A DNA stretch of 64,000 bases, taken from NCBI RefSeq assembly GCF_023502325.1, contig NZ_JAMFLZ010000003.1:248001-312000 (forward strand), read 5' to 3'. Of the stretch, positions 34,252 to 43,066 are shown piece by piece (positions within the stretch are counted from its first letter, which is position 1; each line of letters starts with the position of its first letter). Position numbers and translations under genes: made by a program. The notes below the pieces were generated by a model, which worked only from the letters and a program-made list of their open reading frames with translations, was not told the origin of the DNA and did not search any database. The stretch is from Wocania_A spongiicola (GTDB taxonomy: Bacteria > Bacteroidota > Bacteroidia > Flavobacteriales > Flavobacteriaceae).

Positions 34252-35648
34252 TTAATACAGAAATAAAACAAAAAACACTAAAGAACGAAGTTTCTTTAAC
34301 AGGTGTTGGTTTACATACAGGCAAAAATGTAACATTAACATTTAAACCTGCTGCAGCAAATTTTGGCTTAGCTTTTAAACGAATAGATTTAGAAGGTGAA
34401 CCAGTTATTGAAGCAGATGCAAATTATGTTACTAACACACAGCGTGGCACATGCATAGAAAAAAACGGAGTTACTATACAAACCTCTGAGCATGTACTTG
34501 CAGCTTTAGTAGGCTTAGATGTTGATAATGCAATTATTGAATTAAACGAATCTGAACCACCAATTATGGATGGGTCTTCAAAGTTCTTTGTTGAAGCCAT
34601 TGAAAAATCTGGGATTGTAGAGCTTGATGCTTTTAGAGAAGAGTATGTTGTAAATGATGTTATTTCTTATACAGATGAAGAGTCTGGTAGCGAAATTTTG
34701 GTAATGCCAGCAAAAGAGTATCAAATTACAACTATGGTAGATTTTGGAACTAAAGTTTTAGGAACTCAAAATGCAACTTTAAACCATATTTCTAATTTTA
34801 AAAAGGATATTTCAGATTCACGAACATTTAGCTTTTTGCATGAAATTGAAATGCTATTGGAACATGGATTGATAAAAGGTGGCGACTTGAATAATGCTAT
34901 TGTTTATGTCGATAAAGAACTATCTCCTGAAACCATGGAAAAATTAAGGGTGGCATTTAAAAAAGATAATATCGCTGTAAAGCCAAACGGAATTTTAGAC
35001 AACCTTACATTGCATCATCCAAATGAAGCCGCAAGGCATAAACTACTGGATGTTTTAGGTGATTTAGCGCTTATTGGCACAAGAATTAGAGGAAAAGTAA
35101 TTGCAAATAAACCAGGGCACTTTGTGAATACCCAGTTTGCAAAAAAACTTTCTAAAATTATTAAAAACGAGCGTCGTAATAATATGCCAAATATTGATTT
35201 GAATCAACCTCCTTTAATGGATATTACGCAAATCATGGCAATGCTTCCACACAGACAACCTTTTTTACTTATAGATAAAGTTTTTGAGCTATCAGATAAA
35301 CATGTTATAGCAACCAAAAACGTAACCATGAATGAAGAGTTCTTTAAGGGGCATTTTCCAGGAGCTCCAGTAATGCCAGGTGTTTTAATTGTTGAAGCTA
35401 TGGCGCAAACTGGTGGTATTTTAGTTTTAAATACGGTACCAGACCCTGAAAATTACTTAACCTTTTTCATGAAAATGGATAATGTTAAATTCAAACAAAA
35501 AGTAAGCCCTGGAGATACGTTAATTTTTAAATGCGAATTAATTACACCTATACGCCGTGGTATTTGCCATATGCAAGGTTACGCTTATACTAACGGAAAA
35601 CTATGTGCAGAAGCTGAACTAATGGCTCAAATATCAAAAGTTAAATAA
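34242..35648 (+). CDS. lpxC/fabZ: Bifunctional UDP-3-O-acyl-GlcNAc deacetylase / 3-hydroxyacyl-ACP dehydratase
   Basis: A 468-residue natural fusion typical of Bacteroidota. Residues 1-310 are LpxC: zinc ligands His84 (TSEHVLA), His266 and Asp270 (ARHKLLD), with catalytic-region His293 in PGHFVNT. Residues 320-468 are FabZ: PHRQPFLLIDKV, then His371 in FFKGHFPGAPVMPG and Glu385 in IVEAMAQ. LpxC commits UDP-GlcNAc to lipid A; FabZ makes the enoyl-ACP for fatty acids. The fusion balances the two uses of 3-hydroxyacyl-ACP in one polypeptide. Translation is coupled to lpxD (10-nt overlap) and lpxA (2-bp gap). Confidence 0.95.
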   Translation: MGIVNTEIKQKTLKNEVSLTGVGLHTGKNVTLTFKPAAANFGLAFKRIDLEGEPVIEADANYVTNTQRGTCIEKNGVTIQTSEHVLAALVGLDVDNAIIELNESEPPIMDGSSKFFVEAIEKSGIVELDAFREEYVVNDVISYTDEESGSEILVMPAKEYQITTMVDFGTKVLGTQNATLNHISNFKKDISDSRTFSFLHEIEMLLEHGLIKGGDLNNAIVYVDKELSPETMEKLRVAFKKDNIAVKPNGILDNLTLHHPNEAARHKLLDVLGDLALIGTRIRGKVIANKPGHFVNTQFAKKLSKIIKNERRNNMPNIDLNQPPLMDITQIMAMLPHRQPFLLIDKVFELSDKHVIATKNVTMNEEFFKGHFPGAPVMPGVLIVEAMAQTGGILVLNTVPDPENYLTFFMKMDNVKFKQKVSPGDTLIFKCELITPIRRGICHMQGYAYTNGKLCAEAELMAQISKVK

Positions 35649-35650
35649 TT

Positions 35651-36436
35651 ATGAACCAACCACTTGCTTATGTGCACCCAGGTGCAAAAATTGCTAAAAA
35701 TGTAGTTATTGAGCCCTTTACAACCATACACAATAATGTAAAGATAGGTGAAGGAACTTGGATAGGTAGTAATGTTACTATTATGGAAGGTGCCCGCATT
35801 GGTAAAAACTGCAACATCTTTCCTGGTTCAGTAATTTCTGCAGTTCCACAAGATTTAAAATACAATGATGAAGACACTACTGTAGAGATAGGAAATAACG
35901 TTACTATTCGAGAATGTGTTACTATAAATAGAGGTACTTCTGACAGAATGAAAACTGTTATTGGAGATAACTGCTTAATTATGGCTTATTGTCACATTGC
36001 TCACGATTGTATTGTTGGTAATAATTGTATTTTTTCAAATAACAGCACACTTGCAGGGCACATAACTATAGGAGATTATGTTGTTTTAGCAGGTATGACT
36101 GCAGTTCACCAATTTGTATCTGTTGGAAATCATGCTTTTGTTACTGGTGGTTCTTTGGTTAGAAAAGATGTACCTCCATATGTAAAAGCAGCAAGAGAGC
36201 CATTATCATATGTAGGAATCAATTCTGTTGGATTGAGACGACGTGGGTATTCAACTGAAAAAATTAGAGAGATTCAGAATATATTCAGAATTCTTTATCA
36301 AAAAAATTATAATAATACACAAGCTTCAGAAATCATTGAAGCTGAAATGGAAGCAACTCCAGAACGCGATGAAATTCTTCAATTTATCAAGAATTCGCAT
36401 CGAGGAATCATGAAAGGATATTTTAAATCAAACTAA
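35651..36436 (+). CDS. lpxA: UDP-N-acetylglucosamine O-acyltransferase
   Basis: A 261-residue trimeric hexapeptide acyltransferase performing the first step of lipid A synthesis. The catalytic His118 lies in AYCHIAHDCIVG. The usual TTVEIGNNVTIRECVTINRG and the VGLRRRGYS element before the C-terminal helices are present. Length matches E. coli LpxA (262). It sits 2 bp after lpxC/fabZ and 5 bp before efp, giving a compact lipid A operon in the order seen in many Bacteroidota. Confidence 0.95.
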   Translation: MNQPLAYVHPGAKIAKNVVIEPFTTIHNNVKIGEGTWIGSNVTIMEGARIGKNCNIFPGSVISAVPQDLKYNDEDTTVEIGNNVTIRECVTINRGTSDRMKTVIGDNCLIMAYCHIAHDCIVGNNCIFSNNSTLAGHITIGDYVVLAGMTAVHQFVSVGNHAFVTGGSLVRKDVPPYVKAAREPLSYVGINSVGLRRRGYSTEKIREIQNIFRILYQKNYNNTQASEIIEAEMEATPERDEILQFIKNSHRGIMKGYFKSN

Positions 36437-36441
36437 ATTAT

Positions 36442-37008
36442 ATGGCAAGTACATCAGACATTAGAAATGGATTATGCATAAAGTACAATCACGATATATA
36501 CAAAATTATAGAGTTTTTACACGTAAAACCAGGTAAAGGACCAGCTTTTGTGAGAACAAAATTAAAAAGTGTAACCAACGGAAAAGTTATCGACAATACC
36601 TTTTCTGCTGGACATAAATTAGATGATGTTCGTGTAGAAACTCACAAATTTCAATTTTTATATAATGATGGAGATTATTACCATTTTATGAATACTGAAG
36701 ATTATACACAAATTCAATTGGTAGAAGCTGCTTTAGATAACCCTGGCTTAATGAAAGAAGGAGAAATTGTAACAGTTATTATTAATTCTGAAGATAACAT
36801 GCCCCTTTCTGTAGAAATGCCAGCAAGTGTTATTTTAGAAGTTACAGCAACAGAACCAGGCGTTAAAGGAAATACAGCTACAAATGCTACAAAACCTGCG
36901 ACTGTTGAAACTGGAGCTACTGTAAATGTGCCTTTGTTTATAAATGAAGGAGACAAAATTAAGGTTGAAACAGAAAAAGGCACCTATAAAGAACGTGTTA
37001 AGGAATAG
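36442..37008 (+). CDS. efp: Translation elongation factor P
   Basis: A 188-residue EF-P with its three OB-like domains. The tip loop has Lys32 in KPGKGPAFVRTK, the position that is often modified to rescue ribosomes at polyprolines. The signature-like NTEDYTQIQL and the C-terminal VNVPLFINEGDKIKVETEKG are present. It is inside the lipid A operon, 5 bp after lpxA. Whether this lineage modifies Lys32, and how, cannot be read from the window. Confidence 0.95.
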   Translation: MASTSDIRNGLCIKYNHDIYKIIEFLHVKPGKGPAFVRTKLKSVTNGKVIDNTFSAGHKLDDVRVETHKFQFLYNDGDYYHFMNTEDYTQIQLVEAALDNPGLMKEGEIVTVIINSEDNMPLSVEMPASVILEVTATEPGVKGNTATNATKPATVETGATVNVPLFINEGDKIKVETEKGTYKERVKE

Positions 37009-37012
37009 CTAA

Positions 37013-37609
37013 ATGAAAAAAACTATTTTTTTTTTAATTGTTTTAGCCTTAACTACTTCATCTTGTATTGAGATGCTCCAAAAAGCAGGAGAAGGTTTAA
37101 ATTCTACTCCAGCTACTACTTCTGAGTCTAATTATAAAACTGTTGGAATTGATAGTTTGTTTGAAATTGATATTCCTATCTATATGAAACCGCTTCCTGA
37201 GTTAAATCCAGAAGCAATATTGCAATATGCAAACATTTACAAAGAGACTTACTTTGTAGTAATTACAGAAAACAAAGAAGAATATATAGGTCTTTTTAAA
37301 CGATATGGAGAGTTTGATAATAAGCTTCCGGTAATAGAAAACTATAAAAACGCACAAAAAGCATTGTTTATAGAAAGCATAGATAATGCAAGAATTCAAG
37401 AATACGGATTGGCTAATATAAACGACTATCCTGCTAGACAAATTAAAATTATAGGTGAAGTTGATGGTATAAAAGCCGCTTATATCGTTGCTTTTATTGA
37501 AGGTGAAAGTGATATATTCATGTTAATGAATTGGACGACTGATAACCGATTAACAAAATTCGAAAACTCATTTGAGTATATAAATGCTTCTTTTAAATTA
37601 ATTGATTAA
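37013..37609 (+). CDS. Predicted lipoprotein, 198 aa, unknown function
   Basis: The N-terminus MKKTIFFLIVLALTTSSCIE is a lipoprotein signal with lipobox TSSC and Cys18. The mature part begins with a Ser/Thr-rich linker and then a single folded domain with SLFEIDIPIYMKPLPELN and DYPARQIKIIGEVDGI. I do not recognise a named family. It stands between efp and the lpxD paralogue with gaps of 3-4 bp, so it is transcribed with envelope genes. The layout (signal, then a SLFEIDIP-type opening) recalls the 186-aa protein at 40459-41019, but sequence identity is not evident. Confidence 0.7.
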   Translation: MKKTIFFLIVLALTTSSCIEMLQKAGEGLNSTPATTSESNYKTVGIDSLFEIDIPIYMKPLPELNPEAILQYANIYKETYFVVITENKEEYIGLFKRYGEFDNKLPVIENYKNAQKALFIESIDNARIQEYGLANINDYPARQIKIIGEVDGIKAAYIVAFIEGESDIFMLMNWTTDNRLTKFENSFEYINASFKLID

Positions 37610-37612
37610 TTA

Positions 37613-38554
37613 ATGAAATTTTCAAAACCACATACTTTAAAACAAATAGCAAGTTTAATTAATGTAAAATTTGTTGGAAGTGAGGATTTTCCAGTTTTAG
37701 GAATGAATGAAATTCATGTTGTGGAATCTGGAGATATTGTTTTTGTAGATCACCCAAAATATTATGACAAGGCGCTACAATCAAATGCTACTATAATATT
37801 AATTAATAAAGAAGTAGATTGTCCAGAAGGGAAAGCTCTATTGATAAGTGATGACCCATTTAGAGATTTTAATACCCTTACAAATCATTTTAAGCCATTT
37901 CAAGCATCTAGTTCTGCTATATCAAACTCTGCTATCATAGGTAAAAGCACTATAATACAACCTAATTGTTTTATTGGAAACAATGTTGTAATAGGAGATA
38001 ACTGTATTATCCATAGTAATGTAAGTCTCTATGATAATACTATAATAGGCGATAATGTAGAAATTCATGCAGGTAGCATTTTAGGAAGTAGTGCTTTTTA
38101 TTATAAAAACAGACCTTCGGGGTTTGATCAACTAAAATCTGGTGGGCGTGTTGTTATTGAAAATAATGTAGATATTGGTGCTGCTTGTACCATAGACAAA
38201 GGAGTGACTGGTGATACAACTATTAAGGAAGGAACAAAAATTGATAACCAAGTACAGATTGGTCACGACACAGTTATAGGTAAAAAATGTTTAATAGCAT
38301 CACAAGTTGGTATTGCAGGTTGCGTTATTATTGAAGATGAAGTAACTATTTGGGGACAAGTTGGAATAACTAGTGCTATAACCATTGGAGCAAAAGCAGT
38401 AATATCTGCAAAAGCTGGAGTTAGCAAATCTTTAGAAGGAGGCAAAAGCTATTTTGGAATTCCAGCAGATGATTTTCGATCAAAATACAAGGAAATTGCT
38501 TCTATCAGAAAGATTCCAGAAATATTAGAAAGGTTAAAACAGCAAGACAAGTAA
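37613..38554 (+). CDS. LpxD paralogue, hexapeptide-repeat acyltransferase-like protein
   Basis: A 313-residue protein with the full LpxD layout: an N-terminal uridine-type domain (DIVFVDHPKYYDKAL) and a beta helix with IGNNVVIGDNCIIH. The first catalytic His is kept (His218 in QVQIGHDTVIG), but the second is Ala255 in GQVGITSAITIG, where true LpxD has His278. It lies in the lipid A operon after efp and the lipoprotein gene. It may acylate a different UDP-sugar or be a weak enzyme. I regard it as an ancient paralogue, not an assembly duplicate, because identity with lpxD is only moderate. Confidence 0.85.
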   Translation: MKFSKPHTLKQIASLINVKFVGSEDFPVLGMNEIHVVESGDIVFVDHPKYYDKALQSNATIILINKEVDCPEGKALLISDDPFRDFNTLTNHFKPFQASSSAISNSAIIGKSTIIQPNCFIGNNVVIGDNCIIHSNVSLYDNTIIGDNVEIHAGSILGSSAFYYKNRPSGFDQLKSGGRVVIENNVDIGAACTIDKGVTGDTTIKEGTKIDNQVQIGHDTVIGKKCLIASQVGIAGCVIIEDEVTIWGQVGITSAITIGAKAVISAKAGVSKSLEGGKSYFGIPADDFRSKYKEIASIRKIPEILERLKQQDK

Positions 38555-38617
38555 AAAGTGTATTACTAGTTTTAAAATAAAAACCCGTTTTTACTTTAAA
38601 GTTTTAATACAAAAAAT

Positions 38618-38625
38618 TACTTTTG
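38618..38625 (+). promoter_or_regulatory. Promoter -7 element of sucD
   Basis: TACTTTTG matches TAnnTTTG exactly, 33 bp before the sucD ATG. TTT at 38595-38597 is 20 nt upstream and may serve as a weak -33 element. Confidence 0.5.
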
Positions 38626-38658
38626 CTCAGCATTATAAACAAATACAAATAATCTCAT

Positions 38659-39531
38659 ATGAGTGTTTTAGTAAACAAAGATTCAAAAATAATTGTTCAA
38701 GGATTTACAGGTAGCGAAGGTACATTTCACGCTAGCCAAATGATAGAATACGGAACCAATGTGGTTGGTGGTGTAACTCCAGGAAAAGGTGGTCAGACAC
38801 ATTTAGACAAACCTGTTTTTAATACAGTACAAGAAGCTGTAGAAAAAGTAGGAGCAGATACTACTATTATTTTTGTTCCGCCAGCTTTTGCTGCCGACGC
38901 TATTATGGAAGCTGCCGATGCAGGAATTAAAGTAATTATTACAATTACTGAAGGTATACCTGTTGCAGATATGATAACAGCATCAAATTACATAAAGAAT
39001 AAAGATTGTAGGTTAATTGGTCCAAATTGTCCAGGAGTTATTACTCCTGACGAAGCAAAAGTTGGTATTATGCCAGGATTTGTATTCAAAAAAGGTAAAG
39101 TTGGAATTGTTTCTAAATCCGGAACATTAACTTACGAAGCTGCTGATCAAGTTGTTAAACAAGGTTTAGGAATTACTACAGCTATTGGAATCGGCGGGGA
39201 TCCAATTATAGGTACAACAACTAAAGAAGCCGTTGAGTTATTAATTAATGACCCAGAAACAGAAGCAGTTGTTATGATTGGTGAAATAGGAGGTCAGTTA
39301 GAAGCCGATGCTGCTAATTGGTACAAAGCAAGTGGAAGTAATAAACCAGTAGTTGGTTTTATTGCTGGAGAAACTGCCCCTGCTGGTCGTACTATGGGAC
39401 ATGCTGGAGCTATTGTTGGAGGTAGTGATGATACTGCCCAAGCTAAAAAGAAAATTATGAGAGCTTGTGGAATTCATGTTGTTGATTCTCCTGCTGAAAT
39501 TGGAAAGAAAATTGCTGAAGTTTTAGCGTAA
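38659..39531 (+). CDS. sucD: Succinyl-CoA synthetase alpha subunit
   Basis: A 290-residue subunit of the TCA-cycle enzyme that makes succinate and nucleoside triphosphate from succinyl-CoA. It has the CoA-binding start QGFTGSEGTFHASQMIEYG, the signature LIGPNCPGVITPDEAKVGIM, and the phosphohistidine His248 in RTMGHAGAIVGG. Length is normal. The beta subunit gene sucC is not adjacent, a common situation in Bacteroidota. It has its own promoter element and a strong terminator (39554-39584), so it is monocistronic. Confidence 0.95.
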   Translation: MSVLVNKDSKIIVQGFTGSEGTFHASQMIEYGTNVVGGVTPGKGGQTHLDKPVFNTVQEAVEKVGADTTIIFVPPAFAADAIMEAADAGIKVIITITEGIPVADMITASNYIKNKDCRLIGPNCPGVITPDEAKVGIMPGFVFKKGKVGIVSKSGTLTYEAADQVVKQGLGITTAIGIGGDPIIGTTTKEAVELLINDPETEAVVMIGEIGGQLEADAANWYKASGSNKPVVGFIAGETAPAGRTMGHAGAIVGGSDDTAQAKKKIMRACGIHVVDSPAEIGKKIAEVLA

Positions 39532-39553
39532 ACTTAAACATTATATACTATTG

Positions 39554-39584
39554 AAAACCTCACAGAATTTTGTGAGGTTTTTTT
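39554..39584 (+). terminator. Rho-independent terminator of sucD
   Basis: A perfect 11-bp stem, AAAACCTCACA (39554-39564) and TGTGAGGTTTT (39571-39581), with a 6-nt loop. The T run continues to 39584. It lies 23 bp after the sucD stop. Confidence 0.9.
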
Positions 39585-39586
39585 AT

Positions 39587-39614
39587 TTGAAGCAACTAGT
39601 ATTTAGTATATTTG
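39587..39614 (+). promoter_or_regulatory. Promoter of fabG
   Basis: TTG (39587-39589), 17 nt, then TATATTTG (39607-39614), an exact -7 match with a -33 element at acceptable spacing. It starts right after the sucD terminator and leaves a 5' leader of about 85 nt before fabG. Confidence 0.6.
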
Positions 39615-39628
39615 AATTGAATATATGC

Positions 39629-39648
39629 CTTCAATTTGTAAATTGAAG
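39629..39648. repeat. 20-bp near-perfect palindrome in the fabG leader
   Basis: CTTCAATTT (39629-39637), two spacer bases, AAATTGAAG (39640-39648). It lies 15 bp after the promoter element, where a repressor could bind, or it may fold as a short mRNA hairpin. Confidence 0.5.
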
Positions 39649-39666
39649 AGCTATTTTGAAATTGTC

Positions 39667-39685
39667 ATTCCTGTAAAGCAGGAAT
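39667..39685. repeat. REP-like palindrome (ATTCCTG-N5-CAGGAAT)
   Basis: ATTCCTG (39667-39673), TAAAG, CAGGAAT (39679-39685), preceded by GTC. The word GTCATTCCTG...CAGGAAT resembles a dispersed palindrome that I recall from Flavobacteria and other genomes. It sits 22 bp before fabG. Confidence 0.5.
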
Positions 39686-39706
39686 TTAACTAATCATATT
39701 TTACAC

Positions 39707-40453
39707 ATGAAATTATTAGAAGGGAAAACAGCCATTGTAACTGGAGCAAGTAGAGGTATTGGAAAAGGCATTGCTAAAGTATTTGCAGAACAAGGTGCAA
39801 ATGTGGCATTTACGTACAGTTCTTCTGTTGAAGCGGCAAATGAATTAGAAAACGAATTAAATGCTTTGGGTGTTAAAGTTAAAGGGTACCAAAGTAATGC
39901 GGCGAGTTTTGATGACGCCCAAAAATTAGCAGAAGATGTTGTAACCGAGTTTGGTAGCATTGATATTTTAGTAAATAATGCAGGTATTACCAAAGATAAC
40001 TTGCTAATGCGTATTACAGAAGAAGATTTTGACAAGGTAATTGAAGTTAACTTGAAATCTGTTTTTAATATGACTAAAGCTGTACAGCGTACCATGCTCA
40101 AACAACGTAAAGGCTCTATCATTAACATGAGCTCTGTTGTTGGTGTAAAAGGAAATGCAGGACAAACCAACTATGCAGCATCAAAGGCTGGAATTATTGG
40201 TTTTTCAAAATCTGTAGCTTTAGAGTTAGGTTCAAGAAACATTAGAAGTAATGTAGTTGCTCCTGGATTTATTGAAACAGAAATGACTGCTAAATTAGAC
40301 GAAGAAGTTGTAAAAGGATGGAGAGCAGCAATCCCTTTAAAACGTGGCGGAACTCCAGATGATATTGCTAATGTTTGTGTGTTTTTAGCTAGCGACATGA
40401 GTGCTTATGTAACTGGACAGACATTAAATGTTGATGGAGGAATGTTGACATAA
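39707..40453 (+). CDS. fabG: 3-oxoacyl-[acyl-carrier-protein] reductase
   Basis: A 248-residue classical SDR. It has the NADPH motif VTGASRGIGKGIA, the NNAG segment VNNAGITKDNLLM, the catalytic serine in INMSSVVGVKGNAGQ, and Tyr156/Lys160 in TNYAASKAG. TKDNLLMRITEEDFDKVIEV is typical of FabG rather than of other SDRs. It reduces 3-oxoacyl-ACP in each round of fatty acid elongation. No other fab genes are adjacent. The leader is unusual in holding two palindromes (39629-39648 and 39667-39685). Confidence 0.93.
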   Translation: MKLLEGKTAIVTGASRGIGKGIAKVFAEQGANVAFTYSSSVEAANELENELNALGVKVKGYQSNAASFDDAQKLAEDVVTEFGSIDILVNNAGITKDNLLMRITEEDFDKVIEVNLKSVFNMTKAVQRTMLKQRKGSIINMSSVVGVKGNAGQTNYAASKAGIIGFSKSVALELGSRNIRSNVVAPGFIETEMTAKLDEEVVKGWRAAIPLKRGGTPDDIANVCVFLASDMSAYVTGQTLNVDGGMLT

Positions 40454-40458
40454 GCATT

Positions 40459-41019
40459 ATGAACAAGTCAATTTTATTGTTATTTTTTATTTTTAATTTA
40501 TCGCCTTTAATAGCTCAAAATTATGATTGGGTAAAAGTTAAAGACACTGCTTCTGCATACGTTATTGAGTTTCCCTCAAATCCAGAAAAAGGAATTGAAG
40601 ATGTTCCTACTGTAAAAGGGAATGTAAAAATGCATACATATACTTATCAATCAGATGATAATGATGACAATCTAATCTATATGGCATTCTTTACCCAATA
40701 TCCTGATTCTTTTTTTCCAGACGGACTAAAGACTTTAGAAAAAAGAAATATAGCTTTAGATAATGCCGTTAGTGGTGCAGTAACAAATGTAAAAGGAACA
40801 CTAGTATCTAAATCTGAAATAATTTTTAATGGTTTTAATGGTAGAGATGCTAAAATTGGGCTTGAGTCAGGAGGAATTCAGTATATTATTAAAATGAAAA
40901 CTATTTTAGTAGGCACTAGTTTATATTCTGCTCAAGTTATTTGCAAAAAAGAGAATGATGATAATTTAAATTCAAAATATTTTTTCAATTCTTTCGAGTT
41001 AATAAATGTAAAACAATAA
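40459..41019 (+). CDS. Secreted or periplasmic protein, 186 aa, unknown function
   Basis: A signal peptide (MNKSILLLFFIFNLSPLIAQ) is followed by a single domain with VKVKDTASAYVIEFPSNPEK, YQSDDNDDNLIYMAFFTQY and FNGFNGRDAKIGLESG. No family is recognised. It lies 5 bp after fabG and is directly followed by the VWA protein gene, whose TTG start abuts the stop codon with no gap. This suggests one transcript and perhaps a role with the VWA protein in the envelope. Confidence 0.7.
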   Translation: MNKSILLLFFIFNLSPLIAQNYDWVKVKDTASAYVIEFPSNPEKGIEDVPTVKGNVKMHTYTYQSDDNDDNLIYMAFFTQYPDSFFPDGLKTLEKRNIALDNAVSGAVTNVKGTLVSKSEIIFNGFNGRDAKIGLESGGIQYIIKMKTILVGTSLYSAQVICKKENDDNLNSKYFFNSFELINVKQ

Positions 41020-43053
41020 TTGGAGGCACAAACCATATTATATATTATACTTGCTGGAATTATAGCGCTTTTATTAGCGCTTTTTCAGTATTTTACTAAT
41101 AAGAAAAGCATGTCAAAATTGAATGTGCTTTTTTCTTTTTTAAGGTTTCTTACGCTGTTTTCAGTTTTTCTATTACTTATCAATCCAAAGTTTGATCATG
41201 TAACTTTATCTGCTGAAAAGCCAAATTTAGTTCTAGCAATAGATAATTCTAGCTCTATAAGACATCTAAATCAAAGTGAGAATGCTTTAGATATTGTTGA
41301 TAAACTATCACAAAATAATGAATTAAGTAATAAATTTACTGTATCAAAATATATTTTTGGAGAACAACTAAAACTATCTGATACCATTCTGTTCTCTGAA
41401 AGTCAAACAAATATATCGAATGCATTTAATCAATTGTCACAGGTATATAAAGACACAAATGTAGCAACTATTCTAATATCTGATGGAAATCAAACCTATG
41501 GCAATGATTACGAGTTTATAACTTCAAAATATAAAAACCCAATTTACCCAGTAATTTTGGGTGATACAATAACTCATACCGATTTAAAGATTAAACAACT
41601 CAATGTTAATAAATATGCCTATTTAAAAAATCGTTTTCCTGTTGAAACAATAATTACCTATAATGGAAACAATAATATAAATTCTCGCTTTGTAGTTACT
41701 AGCGGAAAAACAACAGTATTTTCTGAAGCAGTTAGTTTTTCAAAAGATAAAAATTCTAAAACTATAACCTTTACTTTGCCCGCAAATAGAGTTGGTGTTA
41801 ATAGTTTGAAAGCAACAATACTGCCCGCCGAAAACGAGAAAAACATTATTAACAATTCTAAAAATTTTGCAGTTGAAGTTATAGATCAAAAAACAAAAAT
41901 TGCAATTGTTAGCGATTTTCCTCATCCAGATTTAGGAGCTTTAAAAAAGAGTATTGAAAGCAATGAGCAACGATCGGTTACGTTCATGAATTCGAACAAT
42001 ACAACTAGTCAGGTAAATGATTTTCAATTAATTATAATTAATCAGCCAGACAATAAATTTAATAATTTGTTTGATGAGCTTAATAAAGAAAACAAGAATA
42101 GACTTATAATTATTGGAACTAAAACCGATTTAAGTTTTATAAATAGAATAAATCAAAGTTTTACTCACGAAATAACAAATCAGACAGAAGATTATCAGGC
42201 TGAATTAAATTTAAATTATTCACCTTTTATAATTGATGATTTAGACTTTGAATCATTTCCACCACTAAAATCTAATTTCGGAACGGTTAATTTTTCAGCA
42301 CCTTTTGAAACTATCTTAAATAAAAAGTTAGGAAACGTTTCTACAAATCAATCGCTTCTAGTAACAAATGAAGCGAATAGTAGAAGGGAAGCCATTTTAT
42401 TTGGAGAAAATATATGGCAATGGCGTGCGCAAAGTTTTATAAATACAAAATCGTTTAATGCGTTTGATAATTTTATAGGGAAACTTGTTCAGTATCTAGC
42501 TTCAAACAAGCGTAGAAGTAGGCTAAATGTTGAATATGAATCGTTTTACAATGGAAATACTAACGTAATAATTAAAGCTCAGTTTTTTGATAAAAATTAT
42601 GTGTTTGACACAAGAGAAACTCTAAATATTGTAGTAAAAGACAAAGCTTCTAATCTGGAAAAGGTATTTCCTTTTGTTTTAAAAAATAATAATTATCAAA
42701 TCGATTTAAGTAATTTACCCCCTTCAGAGTATAGCTTTATAGTTAGAGCTACTAACGAAAATATTTCAAAATCTGGTGTTTTTCAAATTTTAGAATATGA
42801 TGCTGAGCAACAATTTTTAAACGCCAATGTAACAAAGCTAAGTCAACTAGCTACTAACAGTAGTGGTGCAGATTACTTTGTTGATGAAGTAGATAACTTA
42901 ATAAATGACTTAGTAAACGATAATCGTTATGCTACTATACAAAAAAGCAGCAAAAATACCATACCTTTGATTGACTGGAAATATTTGCTTGGAATAATAG
43001 TATTAAGCTTGGCAAGCGAGTGGTTTTTAAGAAAATATAACGGATTAATTTAA
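41020..43053 (+). CDS. VWA-domain membrane protein, 677 aa
   Basis: Starts at TTG immediately after the previous stop (EAQTILYIILAGIIALLLAL). Two N-terminal membrane helices (about residues 5-24 and 38-54) are followed by a von Willebrand A-like domain. Its MIDAS is Asp75-x-Ser77-x-Ser79 (LAIDNSSSI), with ILISDGNQTYG further on. A large periplasmic beta-rich part follows, and a last helix near 655-672 (YLLGIIVLSLASEWFLRKYN) returns to the membrane. The layout resembles BatA/BatB-like or other aerotolerance-type VWA proteins without their AAA ATPase. Function unknown. Confidence 0.75.
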   Translation: MEAQTILYIILAGIIALLLALFQYFTNKKSMSKLNVLFSFLRFLTLFSVFLLLINPKFDHVTLSAEKPNLVLAIDNSSSIRHLNQSENALDIVDKLSQNNELSNKFTVSKYIFGEQLKLSDTILFSESQTNISNAFNQLSQVYKDTNVATILISDGNQTYGNDYEFITSKYKNPIYPVILGDTITHTDLKIKQLNVNKYAYLKNRFPVETIITYNGNNNINSRFVVTSGKTTVFSEAVSFSKDKNSKTITFTLPANRVGVNSLKATILPAENEKNIINNSKNFAVEVIDQKTKIAIVSDFPHPDLGALKKSIESNEQRSVTFMNSNNTTSQVNDFQLIIINQPDNKFNNLFDELNKENKNRLIIIGTKTDLSFINRINQSFTHEITNQTEDYQAELNLNYSPFIIDDLDFESFPPLKSNFGTVNFSAPFETILNKKLGNVSTNQSLLVTNEANSRREAILFGENIWQWRAQSFINTKSFNAFDNFIGKLVQYLASNKRRSRLNVEYESFYNGNTNVIIKAQFFDKNYVFDTRETLNIVVKDKASNLEKVFPFVLKNNNYQIDLSNLPPSEYSFIVRATNENISKSGVFQILEYDAEQQFLNANVTKLSQLATNSSGADYFVDEVDNLINDLVNDNRYATIQKSSKNTIPLIDWKYLLGIIVLSLASEWFLRKYNGLI

Positions 43054-43066
43054 ATAAAAAAATAGA

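Noticed and set aside
33229..38554. Two lpxD-like genes as an assembly or recent duplication
   Set aside because: The proteins differ in length, active-site histidine and most repeat sequence, so they are old paralogues.
38555..38600. TAAAAA-CCCG-TTTTTA as a terminator after the lpxD paralogue
   Set aside because: The stem is six A-T pairs only, too weak to claim.
39694..40398. Minus-strand open frames within fabG (158 and 75 codons)
   Set aside because: Composition follows the reverse complement of the well-supported fabG frame; Ser/Pro/Leu-rich translation without motifs.
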